Origin: an uncultured Pseudohongiella sp.
GTDB taxonomy: Bacteria; Pseudomonadota; Gammaproteobacteria; Pseudomonadales; Pseudohongiellaceae
DNA: 64,000 nucleotides
Direction of reading: 5' to 3'
NCBI GenBank assembly: GCA_902537815.1
Contig: CACBCS010000003.1
Coordinates: 91,320 to 155,319, forward strand
Shown here: positions 45,988 through 56,563 of the stretch, one piece after another
How positions within the stretch are numbered: position 1 is the first letter of the stretch
Layout: each line of letters starts with the position of its first letter
Made by a program: the position numbers and the translations under genes
The notes under the pieces: model-generated
Database searches by the model: none
Seen by the model: only the letters and a program-made list of their open reading frames with translations
Told to the model about the DNA's origin: nothing

Positions 45988-46965
45988 TCAGACGATCGTT
46001 TCTCCGTGAGCCTGCTTATCAGCATGATAGGAAGATCGCACAAGTGGGCCGCTGGCAACCTGATTAAACCCGAGGGTTTCGGCAAATTTCTTTAGCGCCT
46101 CAAACTCGGAAGGATGCACAAATCGCTCAACCTTCAGGTGGTCCTTGCTGGGCTGGAGGTATTGCCCCAGGGTAATCATGTTTACTCGGTGCGCCTTGAG
46201 ATCTCGCAGCACCTCCTTCACTTCATCCAGGGTCTCGCCCAGGCCCAGCATCAGTCCGGACTTGGTCACCACTTCCGGACATCTTTCCTTATAGGCCTTT
46301 AGCAGTTCCAGCGACCATTGATAATCAGCGCCCGGCCTGGCCTTACGGTACAGCCTCGGTACCGTCTCAAGATTGTGGTTAAACACATCAGGAGGCGTGG
46401 ACTGCAGGATATCGAGCGCAATGTCCATTCGCCCTCTGAAATCCGGCACCAGCACCTCGACCTTAATATGAGGATTCTGTAATTTGGTCTGGGTGATGCA
46501 GTCTGCGAAGTGCCGCGCACCACTGTCTTTCAGGTCATCTCTGTCTACTGATGTAATTACAACATAACTCAGATCCATTTCCTGAATGGCCCGGGCCAGC
46601 TCAGTCGGCTCGTTCGGGTCAAGCGGCCTGGGTTTTCCGTGCGCCACATCGCAGAACGGACAGCGCCGAGTGCAGATATCTCCCATGATCATGAAAGTTG
46701 CCGTGCCGTTGCTGAAGCATTCCCCGAGATTCGGGCAAGACGCTTCTTCGCACACCGAAGCCAGACGATGCTCTCTCAGCTTTTGTTTAATGTGGCTTAT
46801 CTTGGGGGAAGTCGAAATCTTGACCCGTATCCAGTCCGGCTTGGCAGGCAATTCGACGGTAGGGATGACCTTTACGGGAATGCGCTTTACTTTTTCTGCG
46901 CCCCTGAGTTTCTCGCCTTCCACCAATACGTTTCGTCTTTTACGCTCTGCCATGATCTGATTCAT
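45988..46965 (-). CDS. lipA: lipoyl synthase
   Basis: Radical-SAM enzyme that inserts sulfur at C6 and C8 of protein-bound octanoate. The 325-residue protein has the auxiliary cluster [13 protein letters not shown], the radical [12 protein letters not shown], and the C-terminal VRSSYHAD with the conserved Ser. The start ATG overlaps the end of lipB by 4 nt. Confidence 0.98.
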   Translation of the reverse strand: MNQIMAERKRRNVLVEGEKLRGAEKVKRIPVKVIPTVELPAKPDWIRVKISTSPKISHIKQKLREHRLASVCEEASCPNLGECFSNGTATFMIMGDICTRRCPFCDVAHGKPRPLDPNEPTELARAIQEMDLSYVVITSVDRDDLKDSGARHFADCITQTKLQNPHIKVEVLVPDFRGRMDIALDILQSTPPDVFNHNLETVPRLYRKARPGADYQWSLELLKAYKERCPEVVTKSGLMLGLGETLDEVKEVLRDLKAHRVNMITLGQYLQPSKDHLKVERFVHPSEFEALKKFAETLGFNQVASGPLVRSSYHADKQAHGETIV

Positions 46966-47687
46966 CCAACTTGAGTGGCTCGGCTGCCTTCTGACGATGA
47001 CAGACCGTAATGCGAATGATATCCCAGTCCCTGTAAGAGGGCATCAGCAAGCTTACGACTCACCGACTGCAGTAACTCCTCTTCGCCCGTGACAAGGTCG
47101 GCAACCTGAGTAATAGGTAATTTTTCGAAGCCACAGGGATTGATGTTGCCAAAAGGAGATAAGTCCATGTTTACGTTAAGACTGAGACCATGATAGGTCC
47201 ATCCGTTCTTTATCCGCAGACCCAGAGCCGCAATTTTAGCATCATTTACATACACGCCGGGAGCACCCGGCCGGGTGGCCGCCTCGATTTCATAATCAGA
47301 GAGAGTCTTGATGATCGCCTGCTCGATCATATCAACCAGACTGCGAACACCCATTTTTCTGCGCCTGACATTAATAAGCAGATAAGCGACCAACTGGCCA
47401 GGACCGTGATAGGTAATCTGCCCCCCGCGATCCACCTGCACCACAGGAATACCGCCCGGGTTCAGAATGTGCTCCGGCTTGCCTGCCTGACCCTGAGTGT
47501 AAACAGGCTTGTGACTCAGAAGCCATATTTCATCTGACCGGTCTGGCTTCGGATGCTCTGCAAGATAGCGCATCGATTTGAAGATCGGCTCGTAATTCTG
47601 CAAACCAAGCCGCCGCACCACCAGCGCAGCAGACGAATCGCTTCCTGCAGGCTGTGCGGCAAACCATTTGTAGTCGGGCAAATGCAA
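46962..47687 (-). CDS. lipB: octanoyltransferase LipB
   Basis: Moves octanoate from acyl-carrier protein to lipoyl domains, the step before LipA. The 241-residue protein has [20 protein letters not shown] and the catalytic Cys/Lys region [17 protein letters not shown]. It is 1 nt after ybeD and overlaps lipA by 4 nt. Confidence 0.97.
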   Translation of the reverse strand: MHLPDYKWFAAQPAGSDSSAALVVRRLGLQNYEPIFKSMRYLAEHPKPDRSDEIWLLSHKPVYTQGQAGKPEHILNPGGIPVVQVDRGGQITYHGPGQLVAYLLINVRRRKMGVRSLVDMIEQAIIKTLSDYEIEAATRPGAPGVYVNDAKIAALGLRIKNGWTYHGLSLNVNMDLSPFGNINPCGFEKLPITQVADLVTGEEELLQSVSRKLADALLQGLGYHSHYGLSSSEGSRATQVG

Positions 47688-47688
47688 G

Positions 47689-47994
47689 CTACAGCACCAA
47701 CTTGACGCTTTCGATCTCTTTTAGGTCGCTGAAGATGCTTTGTAGCTGAGGCTCACCAGTTGCAGCAATTGTCACTGTAATTGACAGATAATTACTGTGC
47801 TTGCTGGGTTTGAGCTGAATCAAATTGGGATCAATCGCGCCTGTGTGCCGCTCGATAGCCTCCAGCACCTGTGCCCGGAAAGTGTCTACTGCGTGACCGA
47901 TAACCTTGATCGGGTAGAGACAGGGAAATTCAATTTTCGGCGGCGCCTCTTCAGGTGAAGAAAGGTCTCGCTCTGGCTCATCATCCATAGACAC
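47689..47994 (-). CDS. ybeD: YbeD (DUF493) protein
   Basis: Small ACT-like fold protein of 101 residues, with FPCLYPIKVIGHAVDTFRAQ and KHSNYLSITVTIAATG; the E. coli homologue is 87 residues and lies in the same position. Its place between dacA and lipB is widely conserved. A link to lipoate metabolism or regulation has been proposed, but function is not settled. Confidence 0.92.
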   Translation of the reverse strand: MSMDDEPERDLSSPEEAPPKIEFPCLYPIKVIGHAVDTFRAQVLEAIERHTGAIDPNLIQLKPSKHSNYLSITVTIAATGEPQLQSIFSDLKEIESVKLVL

Positions 47995-47997
47995 TGT

Positions 47998-49176
47998 CTA
48001 TTCCGTCATTGCGTCACTGAACATCAAGCTGACCCAGTCTACAAATTGCTTGAACATCCCGCCCGCTTCGACCGCCTGCGCAGCCACTACTTCGCCGCTG
48101 AAAACCTGCTCGTCACCGAGCATCACATTGACTGTCCCCATGGCCTGGCGCTGCTGAATCGGTGCTTGAATGACTTCATCAACATCAACTGTGGCCGTCA
48201 TAGATTCAGCCGCACCCCTAGGAATCGTGACGTAAACCTCCTCCTCAATGGCTAGGTCAACAGAATCGCTGGCACCAGAGTAGACCGGCACTGAGGCGAG
48301 AACCTGTCCGGCATCATACAGCTTGTGCGTTTCATAATATCGAAAGCCATAAGTGAGTAGTTTTTGCGTCTCTATCGCCCGGGCCTCTTCACTGCTCGTA
48401 CCCATAACGACAGAAATCAACCGCATACCGTCACGATCGGCAGAGGCTACCAAACAATAGCCTGCGGCGTCGGTCCAACCTGTTTTCATGCCATCCACAT
48501 TACGGTCGCGAAAAAGCAGCGTATTTCGATTACTCTGACGAATGTTGTTGTAGGTAAATTCTCTTTCCGCATACATGGGGTAGAACCGACCGTGCCGCTG
48601 AATGGTCGCGGTGGCAAGAATCGACAGATCTCTGGCTGACATCGTATTGTAGTAGAGCTCAGTGTCCAGCCCGCTGGCATTCATAAAAAAACTGTCCTTC
48701 ATGCCCAGTACTTCGCTGTACTGATTCATCATATCCGCGAACGCTTCCTCACTACCGGCGATGTGTTCGGAAATTGCAACGCTGGCGTCATTACCGGACT
48801 GAATAATAATGCCACGCAGCAGATCCTCAACACTGACATGGGAATTCACGTCGACAAACATTTTGGAGCCTTCCATACGCCAGGCTTTTTCACTGATGTG
48901 GGCCTGGTCAGTCAGTTCAAGATTGCCATTGATAATCTCTTCGATAGCAATGTAGGCAGTCATAATTTTGGTCAGGCTGGCAGGCGGCAGAGGCTCATCA
49001 GCATTCTCTTCTACCAGAATCTGACCAGTTTGCGCGTCCAGCAACACATAGCTGGTGGCGGCGATATCCGGTGCGCGCGGAATGATGACCTGCGCCATCG
49101 CGATAGACGGAGACACAAACAAGACAACACTGCAGAATAAGCGAATCATGAACGGCTGAAAGTGCTTCAAGGACAT
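47998..49176 (-). CDS. dacA: D-alanyl-D-alanine carboxypeptidase (PBP5/6 family)
   Basis: Trims the terminal D-Ala of peptidoglycan pentapeptides. ATG 49176 (MSLKHFQPFMIRLFCSVVLF, 392 residues) is taken as start; the ORF-track extension is an implausible Cys-rich leader. Signal peptide ends near SIAMAQ. Active-site motifs: SLTKIMTAY (SxxK), SGNDASVAI (SxN), VDGMKTGWTD (KTG). A C-terminal beta domain and an amphipathic membrane anchor (FKQFVDWVSLMFSDAM) follow, as in PBP5. Confidence 0.95.
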   Translation of the reverse strand: MSLKHFQPFMIRLFCSVVLFVSPSIAMAQVIIPRAPDIAATSYVLLDAQTGQILVEENADEPLPPASLTKIMTAYIAIEEIINGNLELTDQAHISEKAWRMEGSKMFVDVNSHVSVEDLLRGIIIQSGNDASVAISEHIAGSEEAFADMMNQYSEVLGMKDSFFMNASGLDTELYYNTMSARDLSILATATIQRHGRFYPMYAEREFTYNNIRQSNRNTLLFRDRNVDGMKTGWTDAAGYCLVASADRDGMRLISVVMGTSSEEARAIETQKLLTYGFRYYETHKLYDAGQVLASVPVYSGASDSVDLAIEEEVYVTIPRGAAESMTATVDVDEVIQAPIQQRQAMGTVNVMLGDEQVFSGEVVAAQAVEAGGMFKQFVDWVSLMFSDAMTE

Positions 49177-49267
49177 AAAGAATACCAATAGAAAAAATCT
49201 GGACTCATGGAACGGGAAAGACCGGCATTTCCGGCAGTGCAAATCGTTAGCGCACGCTACAAACTGG

Positions 49268-50152
49268 CTACTCAGCCACAGTGTACGGGCTTCCCAAGTT
49301 AGCGGCAACCACGCGCTGGCTCAGTTCCCGTATTTCTCGGTTGTCCCGCAACGGGCCTACTCTCACGCGATGCAGTACGTTACCCGAGCCACTGTTGACG
49401 GACCGAATGAACACCGGATGACGGGTGAGCTGCCGCAATTGATCGGAAACCCGTTGCGCGGAATGCATCTCTGAGAACGCGCCGACCTGAAGATACCTTC
49501 TACCGCCCACCTGTTCTCTGACACCCTGCTCGGGCGAAGCCGGCCGACTGCTTGAATACGTCACCGCCCGACGCTCTTGATTGACAACAATCGCATCGAG
49601 CTGGACCCTTGCCGTCCCGCGGTCAGCATATCCGAGTTTCAGCGCGGCCGCGTAGGACAAATCTATGATCCGATCTCCGTGAAAAGGACCGCGATCATTT
49701 ACCCGCACAATTAAACTGCGATTGTTATCAAGGTTGGTCACACGGAGAAAACTGGGAATGGGTAAGGATTTATGAGCCGCCGAGGCCTGATACATGTCAA
49801 AGACTTCCCCGTTTGACGTCTTATGCCCATGGAATTTTTCGCCATACCAGGAGGCAATTCCGGTTTCGCTATACCCCTTCTCCGTTCGCAGAACCGTATA
49901 GGTCTTCCCTAGGACCGTATAGGGGCTGCGATTTCCTGCCTGGGTTCGGGTCACCGGCTCGGGTATGACTTCAGGGATAGAGCCAAGGTGTACCTGCCCG
50001 GATGGAGCTCGATCTTGAGCAATCGAATAGCGACCCCCTGAATTCGATGTGGGAGAGGAACTCGGCGCGGAGCTGCAGGCGGCCAGCGTCATTACCACCA
50101 TCAGTCCCGGAATAAAGCGCCGCAAGCATATGCTCTGGAAATGTTTAAACAC
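49268..50152 (-). CDS. rlpA: RlpA, septal-ring lytic transglycosylase lipoprotein
   Basis: Outer-membrane lipoprotein that cleaves peptidoglycan strands lacking stem peptides and helps cell separation in Pseudomonas. Start is GTG; lipobox LAACSS (Cys about 26). The double-psi barrel domain has GIASWYGEKFHGHKTSNGEV, DNNRSLIVRVNDRGPF and HGDRIIDLSYAAA. A C-terminal SPOR domain (RRYLQVGAFSEMHSAQRVSD) targets it to the septum. It lies between rodA and dacA as in E. coli. Confidence 0.95.
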   Translation of the reverse strand: MFKHFQSICLRRFIPGLMVVMTLAACSSAPSSSPTSNSGGRYSIAQDRAPSGQVHLGSIPEVIPEPVTRTQAGNRSPYTVLGKTYTVLRTEKGYSETGIASWYGEKFHGHKTSNGEVFDMYQASAAHKSLPIPSFLRVTNLDNNRSLIVRVNDRGPFHGDRIIDLSYAAALKLGYADRGTARVQLDAIVVNQERRAVTYSSSRPASPEQGVREQVGGRRYLQVGAFSEMHSAQRVSDQLRQLTRHPVFIRSVNSGSGNVLHRVRVGPLRDNREIRELSQRVVAANLGSPYTVAE

Positions 50153-50313
50153 AATCAGTCACCGAAAACATCAATCGTTTGAGTTACTTAACGTCCGATT
50201 GCATGAAATTTTTAATGCCTTGACCCCTGCAGCTACACCGAATTATCGAGCTATCAGGGTAAAGGCGGGCCTTGCTGAGCGAAATTGAAATTTTTTGATT
50301 ATTTTTCAATATT

Positions 50314-51462
50314 TTAGCGAAATTTCTGGCGATCATGGGTCTGAATTGACATGAGCAGACCGAACCCAATGAACAGCGTCACAATCGAAGTGCCCCCTCG
50401 GCTAATCAGCGGCAATGGCAAGCCAATGACGGGCACCAGTCCGGACACCATGGCCATGTTGATGAAGACATAAAGGAAAAACGTCAGGGTGATACTGCCT
50501 GCCAACAGACGGCCAAATAAGTCTCTTGCAGCATAAGCGATCGCAAAACCCCTGAGCAAGACAAACAGATAAAGCCCGATCAGAAACAGTACGCCGAGCA
50601 GACCGAATTCTTCGGCCAGAACTGCCAAGATAAAATCTGTGTGGCTTTCCGGTATAAAGTCGAGATGAGACTGCGCACCGTTGCCGTACCCTTTGCCATA
50701 AATGCCACCCGAACCAATCGCGATCTGAGACTGGATGATGTTGTAACCGGCACCTGTCGGGTCGCGATAGGGATCCATAAAGGTCAGAATACGATTTTTC
50801 TGATGCGCTTGGGCCAGGAACAGATACCAGGCAGGCGAGCCCAGTAAGCCCGCGAACAGCCCTGCGAATACGATACGCCAGCGAATTCCCGCCAGCAAAA
50901 CCACAAACACACCGGACATGAACACCATAATCGCCGTGCCCGTGTCATTCTGCAGAACAATCAGTCCAGCAGGAATGACGCTCATGACAGCAGACCAGAA
51001 AAGATGTTTGAACTTGGGCGGTAAAGGACGGCTGGCGAGGTACCATGCGAGCAGCACCGGCACGACAAACTTCATAATTTCTGAGGGCTGAAATCTGGGC
51101 AAACCGGGCAAATCTATCCAGCTTTTCGCACCGTTTACCTCAGCACCGATATACAGAACCAGGATGAGCAAGGCGATCCCGGCTCCGTAAATCGGCGGCG
51201 CCCAGCGACGAAAAAAATGCACGTTAAATTGCGCAACAGCGCACATTACGATCAGACCGACGACCATGACAATCGCCTGACGCTGAATCACCGCCTGTTC
51301 TCCGCCGGTAGCACTGTTCAGCACGAATAACCCGAATGCACCGAGTAAACAGACTCCGATCAGCAGTGGGGGATCAATGTGAAGGGCTTGCCACAGGCTG
51401 GAGCCGCTTCTGCGGGACGCATTAAAACTGCTGGCCTGACGCACAAAATCAGGATTACTCAT
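50314..51462 (-). CDS. rodA: RodA, SEDS peptidoglycan glycosyltransferase
   Basis: Polytopic membrane polymerase of the elongasome that polymerises lipid II, paired with PBP2. The 382-residue protein has about ten helices and the SEDS motifs LPRFQPSEIMKFVVPVLLA, LIVLQNDTGTAIMVF and IGLPLPLISRGGTS. Its start overlaps the mrdA end by 8 nt. Confidence 0.97.
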   Translation of the reverse strand: MSNPDFVRQASSFNASRRSGSSLWQALHIDPPLLIGVCLLGAFGLFVLNSATGGEQAVIQRQAIVMVVGLIVMCAVAQFNVHFFRRWAPPIYGAGIALLILVLYIGAEVNGAKSWIDLPGLPRFQPSEIMKFVVPVLLAWYLASRPLPPKFKHLFWSAVMSVIPAGLIVLQNDTGTAIMVFMSGVFVVLLAGIRWRIVFAGLFAGLLGSPAWYLFLAQAHQKNRILTFMDPYRDPTGAGYNIIQSQIAIGSGGIYGKGYGNGAQSHLDFIPESHTDFILAVLAEEFGLLGVLFLIGLYLFVLLRGFAIAYAARDLFGRLLAGSITLTFFLYVFINMAMVSGLVPVIGLPLPLISRGGTSIVTLFIGFGLLMSIQTHDRQKFR

Positions 51463-53431
51463 CTAACTGCGTCACTATTGCCCCGGCAGCTTCAAGATCT
51501 GCCGCACCAAAATCCAATCGGAGAATATCAAGCAGATAGGTATCAATGACCTGCTTGGCAATGGGCCCGGCAACGCTGCTGCCATGTTCACCATTTTCGA
51601 CAAAGACTGCGACGGAGATTTTCGGGTCAATCTCGGGATGCATCGCCGGAGCAAAAGAAACGAACAGTCCGTGGTCCTTATTCAGGTCAGAAACGATAAT
51701 GTCTTCGCTGGACAGGATCTCCTGACTGATCCCGACAACTTGCGCGGTCCCTGATTTGCCGGCCATCAGGTAAGGCATGGCGCGATCCTGCATCGCAATT
51801 GACTCATAGGCTGTACCGTAGTCCCGGAACTCATCAGTAAACGGCCGGTGTACTACCATCGTCATCGCTTCATGGATATAGCGCCAATAATCGGCGTCGT
51901 CGACAAAGACTTCCGGCTTTGGGTTATTGTTCAGCGGCTCAAAAGACACGCCATCTACTGCTTTGAGGATTCGCGGCTGAACCATCGCGCCCCGGTTGGC
52001 CAGAATGGCGGTAGCTGTCGCCAGCTGGAGCGGTGTTGCCCACATATAGCCCTGCCCGATCGACGAGTTGATGGTATCACCGGGGTACCAGGGTTCTCCC
52101 CGACTTTCCCTCTTCCAGTCGCGGGAGGGAAGGACGCCGGTTCTGGCATAGCCGACGTCAAGCGCGAAGTTGTCACCGAACCCAAATTGGGAAAGAAACC
52201 CATGGATGCTGTCAATGCCAAGGCGGTGACCCAGATCGTAGAAAAAGGTGTCACAGCTTTGATAAATCGCTTTTTGTAAATCTGTCTCCCCATGACCACC
52301 CCCGATGGCGGTGCGAAGCGTGTAGTCACCCCAGCGGTAAGACACTCCCGGAAGCCTGAAATACCCCGGATCCTGAATCGTGAACTCATAGTCGATCGCG
52401 CCGCTTTGTAGCCCCGCAAGACCAATGAATGGCTTGACTGTTGACCCGGGTGGATAGGGATTGGTCGAACGATCGAAAAGCGGGGTATTCACCACATCGT
52501 TTACCAGCACAGAGTAATCCTTGTTGCTGATGCCGGTGACGAAGAGATTCGGATCAAATCCGGGTTTGCTGACCATGGCCAGAATGCCACCGGTAGCGGG
52601 TTCAATGGCCACAACAGCACCGCGAAAATCGCCTAATGCCTGCTCTGCCGCCATTTGCAGCTTTGCATTCAGGTGGAGCGTCAGATTCTTCCCGGCGACA
52701 GGGTCAGTACGGTCCAATCGCCGCATGATCTGGCCCCGATTATTTTTCTCAACAATTTCATAGCCTACAGTGCCGTGCAGCAATGCCTCGTACGTTCTCT
52801 CCACGCCACTTTTCCCCATATGGTAAGTGCCGCCGTAATTTTCTTTTTGAGCATCGGTTAGCGCATTCATCTCTTCACGGTTTATCTCAGAGACATAGCC
52901 CACCGAATGCGCTGTCAGTGAGCCCAGCGGATAGCTGCGTACAAATTGCGATTCAATTGTCACGCCCGCAAGCTGGTGGCTGTTGACCGCCACTCTGGCC
53001 TTTTCTTCTTCACTGAGCAGATAGCGCAACGTCACGGACGAGAAAGGTACCCGGCTGCGGTTCAAGCGGTTTTGAAATTGCGCAATATCATCGTCCGACA
53101 GCCGAATCAGTGTCGCCAGAAAAGCCAGGGTGGAATCAAGATCCTCCACCTGCTCTTTGACAATGGTTAGATTGAAGATTGGCTGATTGTCTGCCAGGAG
53201 TTCTCCCTGGCTGTCAAAAATCAGACCTCGCGCGGGGGGCACGTACTGAGAGTGGAGCCTGTTGCCATCAGACCGGGCCGAGAAATACTCATACTGTACA
53301 ACCTGAAGGTCAAGCAGTTTGACAATCAGCGCGCTGAACAGAAGCGCGACGATCACCGCAGCAACAGCCAGCCGCCGGGTAAAAAGCTGCTTCTCAGCTT
53401 CGTGGTCTTTTAGTTGCCATTTACCTGTCAT
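51455..53431 (-). CDS. mrdA: penicillin-binding protein 2
   Basis: Transpeptidase of the elongasome. The 658-residue protein has one N-terminal membrane anchor (LAVAAVIVALLFSALIVKLL), a PBP dimerisation domain (about 60-230) and the transpeptidase domain with SxxK in PPGSTVKPFIGLAG, SxN in QSCDTFFYDLG and KSGT in LMAGKSGTAQVVG. It overlaps rodA. The 163-nt gap to rlmH upstream may hold its promoter. Confidence 0.97.
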   Translation of the reverse strand: MTGKWQLKDHEAEKQLFTRRLAVAAVIVALLFSALIVKLLDLQVVQYEYFSARSDGNRLHSQYVPPARGLIFDSQGELLADNQPIFNLTIVKEQVEDLDSTLAFLATLIRLSDDDIAQFQNRLNRSRVPFSSVTLRYLLSEEEKARVAVNSHQLAGVTIESQFVRSYPLGSLTAHSVGYVSEINREEMNALTDAQKENYGGTYHMGKSGVERTYEALLHGTVGYEIVEKNNRGQIMRRLDRTDPVAGKNLTLHLNAKLQMAAEQALGDFRGAVVAIEPATGGILAMVSKPGFDPNLFVTGISNKDYSVLVNDVVNTPLFDRSTNPYPPGSTVKPFIGLAGLQSGAIDYEFTIQDPGYFRLPGVSYRWGDYTLRTAIGGGHGETDLQKAIYQSCDTFFYDLGHRLGIDSIHGFLSQFGFGDNFALDVGYARTGVLPSRDWKRESRGEPWYPGDTINSSIGQGYMWATPLQLATATAILANRGAMVQPRILKAVDGVSFEPLNNNPKPEVFVDDADYWRYIHEAMTMVVHRPFTDEFRDYGTAYESIAMQDRAMPYLMAGKSGTAQVVGISQEILSSEDIIVSDLNKDHGLFVSFAPAMHPEIDPKISVAVFVENGEHGSSVAGPIAKQVIDTYLLDILRLDFGAADLEAAGAIVTQLDE

Positions 53432-53594
53432 TGCAGATTCAGCACCGTGAATACGTCCATCATCATGAACATGACCTGATCAACTTAGTCGGCAATTTGT
53501 TCTCCTGCTTGAAAATCAGGCTGCTGAGAATTTAGACCCCAAAAAAGATCAAAAGTTTTCCACTCTGAGCTGTCACTACCCGTATCCGGGAACT

Positions 53595-54065
53595 TCATTC
53601 GCGATGATAGGGATGACCGTTAATCATCGACATCGCACGATACAGTTGCTCCGTCACCAGCACCCTGACCAGCGGATGCGGAAGCGTTAACGCGGATAGA
53701 GACCAACGCTCATCTGCCCGCCCCAGACAGTCGCTATCCAGGCCGTCAGGCCCCCCAATCAGAAGCGCCAGATCTTTCCCTGACATCCTGAATGCACGCA
53801 GCTTGTCGGCAAGTTGCGCAGTGCTGATTGTTCTGCCCTTCACGTCCAGCGCGACGACATAGTCGTCCGATTGAATCTGAGACAAAAAGGCGGCTGCTTC
53901 TCTCGCTTTGCCAACTGCCGGCGATTGATTTTTCATCCTCTTGGCCAAGGGAATCTCAATAAGAGAGAAATTCATCTCCCGCTCAATGCGCTTGCTGTAA
54001 TGCTCTGTGCCCGCGACCACCCAATCCGCCATCTTGGTGCCGACTGACAGTAATCGCGTTTTCAT
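53595..54065 (-). CDS. rlmH: 23S rRNA pseudouridine1915 N3-methyltransferase RlmH
   Basis: SPOUT methyltransferase of 156 residues that methylates the pseudouridine made by RluD, encoded earlier in this window. The SAM-binding knot has LALLIGGPDGLDSDC, and the C-terminus LTEQLYRAMSMINGHPYH-like motif is intact (VLVTEQLYRAMSMINGHPYH). It overlaps rsfS by 4 nt. Confidence 0.97.
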   Translation of the reverse strand: MKTRLLSVGTKMADWVVAGTEHYSKRIEREMNFSLIEIPLAKRMKNQSPAVGKAREAAAFLSQIQSDDYVVALDVKGRTISTAQLADKLRAFRMSGKDLALLIGGPDGLDSDCLGRADERWSLSALTLPHPLVRVLVTEQLYRAMSMINGHPYHRE

Positions 54066-54460
54066 GAGTCTGGAGAAGGCCCCTCAGAAGAACCCTTCCG
54101 TGCTGCCCCTTTAGACGCATCAAAGCCCCACAGTTCCTCTAGGTTGTATAGGGCCCTGACTGATCCCAGCATGATGTGCACAACCACCCCTCCGACATCA
54201 ACAAGAATCCACTCAGACTGCAGCCTGCCCTCCATACCCAGAATATCAAGCCCTGCCTTTTTAACCTTCTTCTCAACCGAGTCAGACAATGCTTTGATGT
54301 GTGTACTGGAACGACCGGTTACGATAACCATGTAGTCAGTTATTTCTGTCAATTTCTGGACATCAATAGAACAAATCGACTCGCCCTTGAGATCTTCCAG
54401 CGCCTCCACTACCAGCTGCGCAATTTTCTTACTCTTCAATTCTTTTACCTGCCCACTCAT
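54062..54460 (-). CDS. rsfS: ribosome silencing factor RsfS
   Basis: Binds uL14 and blocks subunit joining when nutrients fall. The 132-residue protein has the conserved SICSIDVQKLTEITDYMVIV and GWILVD-like patch (QSEWILVDVGGVVVHIM). The last 20 residues are a Ser/Gly/Lys tail. It overlaps rlmH by 4 nt and is 9 nt from nadD. Confidence 0.96.
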   Translation of the reverse strand: MSGQVKELKSKKIAQLVVEALEDLKGESICSIDVQKLTEITDYMVIVTGRSSTHIKALSDSVEKKVKKAGLDILGMEGRLQSEWILVDVGGVVVHIMLGSVRALYNLEELWGFDASKGAARKGSSEGPSPDS

Positions 54461-54469
54461 TCTGTCTTG

Positions 54470-55123
54470 TCACTGCTTTGAAGGCTTACATCCGTAGAGC
54501 GAATGTTCCTCGATGTAATCAAATACTCTGGGGTTGAGCAGTCCGCTGACACTGCCATTTTCCCGGAGCCTGCTCCGCACTTGGGTGGAAGAAAGCTCCA
54601 CATCAAACAGCCGGGTCAAATGCACTTGGCCAACGCTCTGCTCAAATAATTCATGGGGCTCTGCCACCTGCCTGCGTTCGAGATCCAACTCCGCAGCAAC
54701 CAGTTCATCTACGTCCTGCCCAGATCTGCCAAGCACCAGGATATGACAGGAATCCAGAAAGCCCTGCCAATTATGCCAACCCGGCAGACCATTAAACGCA
54801 TCCATACCCATCACAAAGATCCGATGCTGCCAGCATCCGGACTCCGCAAAGGCGCTAACCGTATCTGACGCATAAGAAATATCGCCCCGGCGGATTTCGC
54901 AATCATCCGGCGTGATTGAGGGCTCATCCCGCAGGGCGAGTTTCAGCATCGCCATGCGGTGCATTGCGCTGGCTGACAAGGACTCTTTATGGTTGGGCAC
55001 ATTACAGGGGATCATCTGTACCGCGTCCAGATCCAGAGTTTCTAGTGCAAAGCGCGCAGCTTGAATGTGTCCCTGATGAACAGGATCAAACGCCCCTCCA
55101 AAGATACCGAGCCGCGATTTCAT
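54470..55123 (-). CDS. nadD: nicotinate-nucleotide adenylyltransferase
   Basis: Adenylates nicotinate mononucleotide in NAD synthesis, upstream of NadE (also in this window). The 217-residue protein has the nucleotide-binding [18 protein letters not shown] at the N-terminus and [20 protein letters not shown] at the C-terminus. It overlaps proA by 4 nt. Confidence 0.96.
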   Translation of the reverse strand: MKSRLGIFGGAFDPVHQGHIQAARFALETLDLDAVQMIPCNVPNHKESLSASAMHRMAMLKLALRDEPSITPDDCEIRRGDISYASDTVSAFAESGCWQHRIFVMGMDAFNGLPGWHNWQGFLDSCHILVLGRSGQDVDELVAAELDLERRQVAEPHELFEQSVGQVHLTRLFDVELSSTQVRSRLRENGSVSGLLNPRVFDYIEEHSLYGCKPSKQ

Positions 55124-56406
55124 TGCCTGATGTGGCCGTCACCGATCACGATGAATTTTTGCGATGTCAGACCCTCAAGACCAACCGGCCCTCGGGCATG
55201 TAGCTTGTCAGTCGAGATTCCGATTTCAGCTCCCAAACCGTATTCAAAGCCGTCCGCAAACCGGGTTGACGCATTGATCATTACAGAGCTCGAATCCACT
55301 TCACGCAGGAAACGCTGAGCCCTATTGAAGTCCTCAGTGATGATCGAGTCTGTATGCTGGGAACCGTGAGAGTTAATATGAGCAATCGCTTCTTCTAGCC
55401 CCTCAACCACTTTAATTGAGACAATAGGTGCCAGGTATTCTTCTTTCCAATCTTTGTCGCAGGCAGCAGAAGCTTCCGGAATAATCGCCCTCACCGCTTC
55501 GCATCCACGCATTTCAACCTGGTGCCTGGCAAACTCTGCCGCAATCCTGGGGATAGCCTGCTCCGCTACCGATCGTGCGATCAGCAGCGACTCCATAGTG
55601 CAGCAGGTGCCATAACGCTGGGTTTTGGCATTGACCACGACGGTTACTGCCTTCTCAAGATCCGCTCTGTCATCAACATACACGTGACAGTTGCCGTCAA
55701 GATGCTTGATGACAGGCACCTTTGCGTCGGCACTGACTCTCTCGATCAGCCCCTTGCCACCGCGCGGCACGATGACATCAACAAACTCCGGCATAGTAAT
55801 CAACTGGCCCACCGCGTCCCGGTCAGGGCGATCAATTACCTGAATAACATTTACGTCCAGCCCCGCGGCCGCCAGACCTCCCCTGACGCATGCAGCGATC
55901 GCCTGATTGGACAACAGCGCTTCCGAGCCCCCTCTGAGGATGGAAGCGTTGCCGGCCTTGAGACAGAGGCTGGCCGCTTCACAGGTCACATTAGGCCTTG
56001 ATTCATAGATTATGCCGATCACCCCCAGAGGCACGCGCATTTTCCCAACCTGAATCCCACTTGGCCGATACTTCAGATCAGTCACGGCACCCACCGGGTC
56101 TTCCAGGCCCGCAACCTGACGCAGGCCATCGATCATCGCATCTATTCTCTGCGGCGTAAGTTCCAGCCGGTCCATTAGGGCTGCGTCCAGATTTTTCCCC
56201 CGGCCCGCGTCCAGATCTTTCTGATTCGCCACGATCAATTGGTCACGCCGGATATCCAGAGAGTCAGCAATACCCAGCAAAGCCGCATTTTTCTGCGCCG
56301 TGCTTGCCCGATTGATCAATCGGGACGCCGCTCTGGCCCGCTCTCCCACGGCCTGCATGTATTCCGTGACATCGGCGATGTGATTTTCAGCATTGTTCAT
56401 GAGCAA
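55120..56406 (-). CDS. proA: gamma-glutamyl phosphate reductase
   Basis: NADPH-dependent reduction of glutamyl phosphate to glutamate semialdehyde in proline synthesis. The 428-residue aldehyde-dehydrogenase-fold protein has [36 protein letters not shown] and the catalytic Cys in [15 protein letters not shown]. It heads the proA-nadD-rsfS-rlmH run, with a -10 box about 80 nt upstream. Confidence 0.96.
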   Translation of the reverse strand: MLMNNAENHIADVTEYMQAVGERARAASRLINRASTAQKNAALLGIADSLDIRRDQLIVANQKDLDAGRGKNLDAALMDRLELTPQRIDAMIDGLRQVAGLEDPVGAVTDLKYRPSGIQVGKMRVPLGVIGIIYESRPNVTCEAASLCLKAGNASILRGGSEALLSNQAIAACVRGGLAAAGLDVNVIQVIDRPDRDAVGQLITMPEFVDVIVPRGGKGLIERVSADAKVPVIKHLDGNCHVYVDDRADLEKAVTVVVNAKTQRYGTCCTMESLLIARSVAEQAIPRIAAEFARHQVEMRGCEAVRAIIPEASAACDKDWKEEYLAPIVSIKVVEGLEEAIAHINSHGSQHTDSIITEDFNRAQRFLREVDSSSVMINASTRFADGFEYGLGAEIGISTDKLHARGPVGLEGLTSQKFIVIGDGHIRQ

Positions 56407-56487
56407 AATTCTGCCTGTAGAGCCCCGCGGGGCCGAAGAAATACCGCCCCCTTAAGAGGAGACTGGATGGTTGTAAAACGATGACCG

Positions 56488-56493
56488 ATTATA
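56488..56493 (-). promoter_or_regulatory. -10 element of the proA promoter
   Basis: On the minus strand a perfect TATAAT lies about 80 nt before the proA ATG, in the 157-nt divergent space with nhaC. A -35 hexamer at the right distance is weak (TGCCTG). Confidence 0.45.
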
Positions 56494-56563
56494 CCCTATC
56501 TACGATTAGACAGGCAGTTAGGAATCTCGATATGCTTGCCGGTGAATCCAGAGAGGTTTCCCC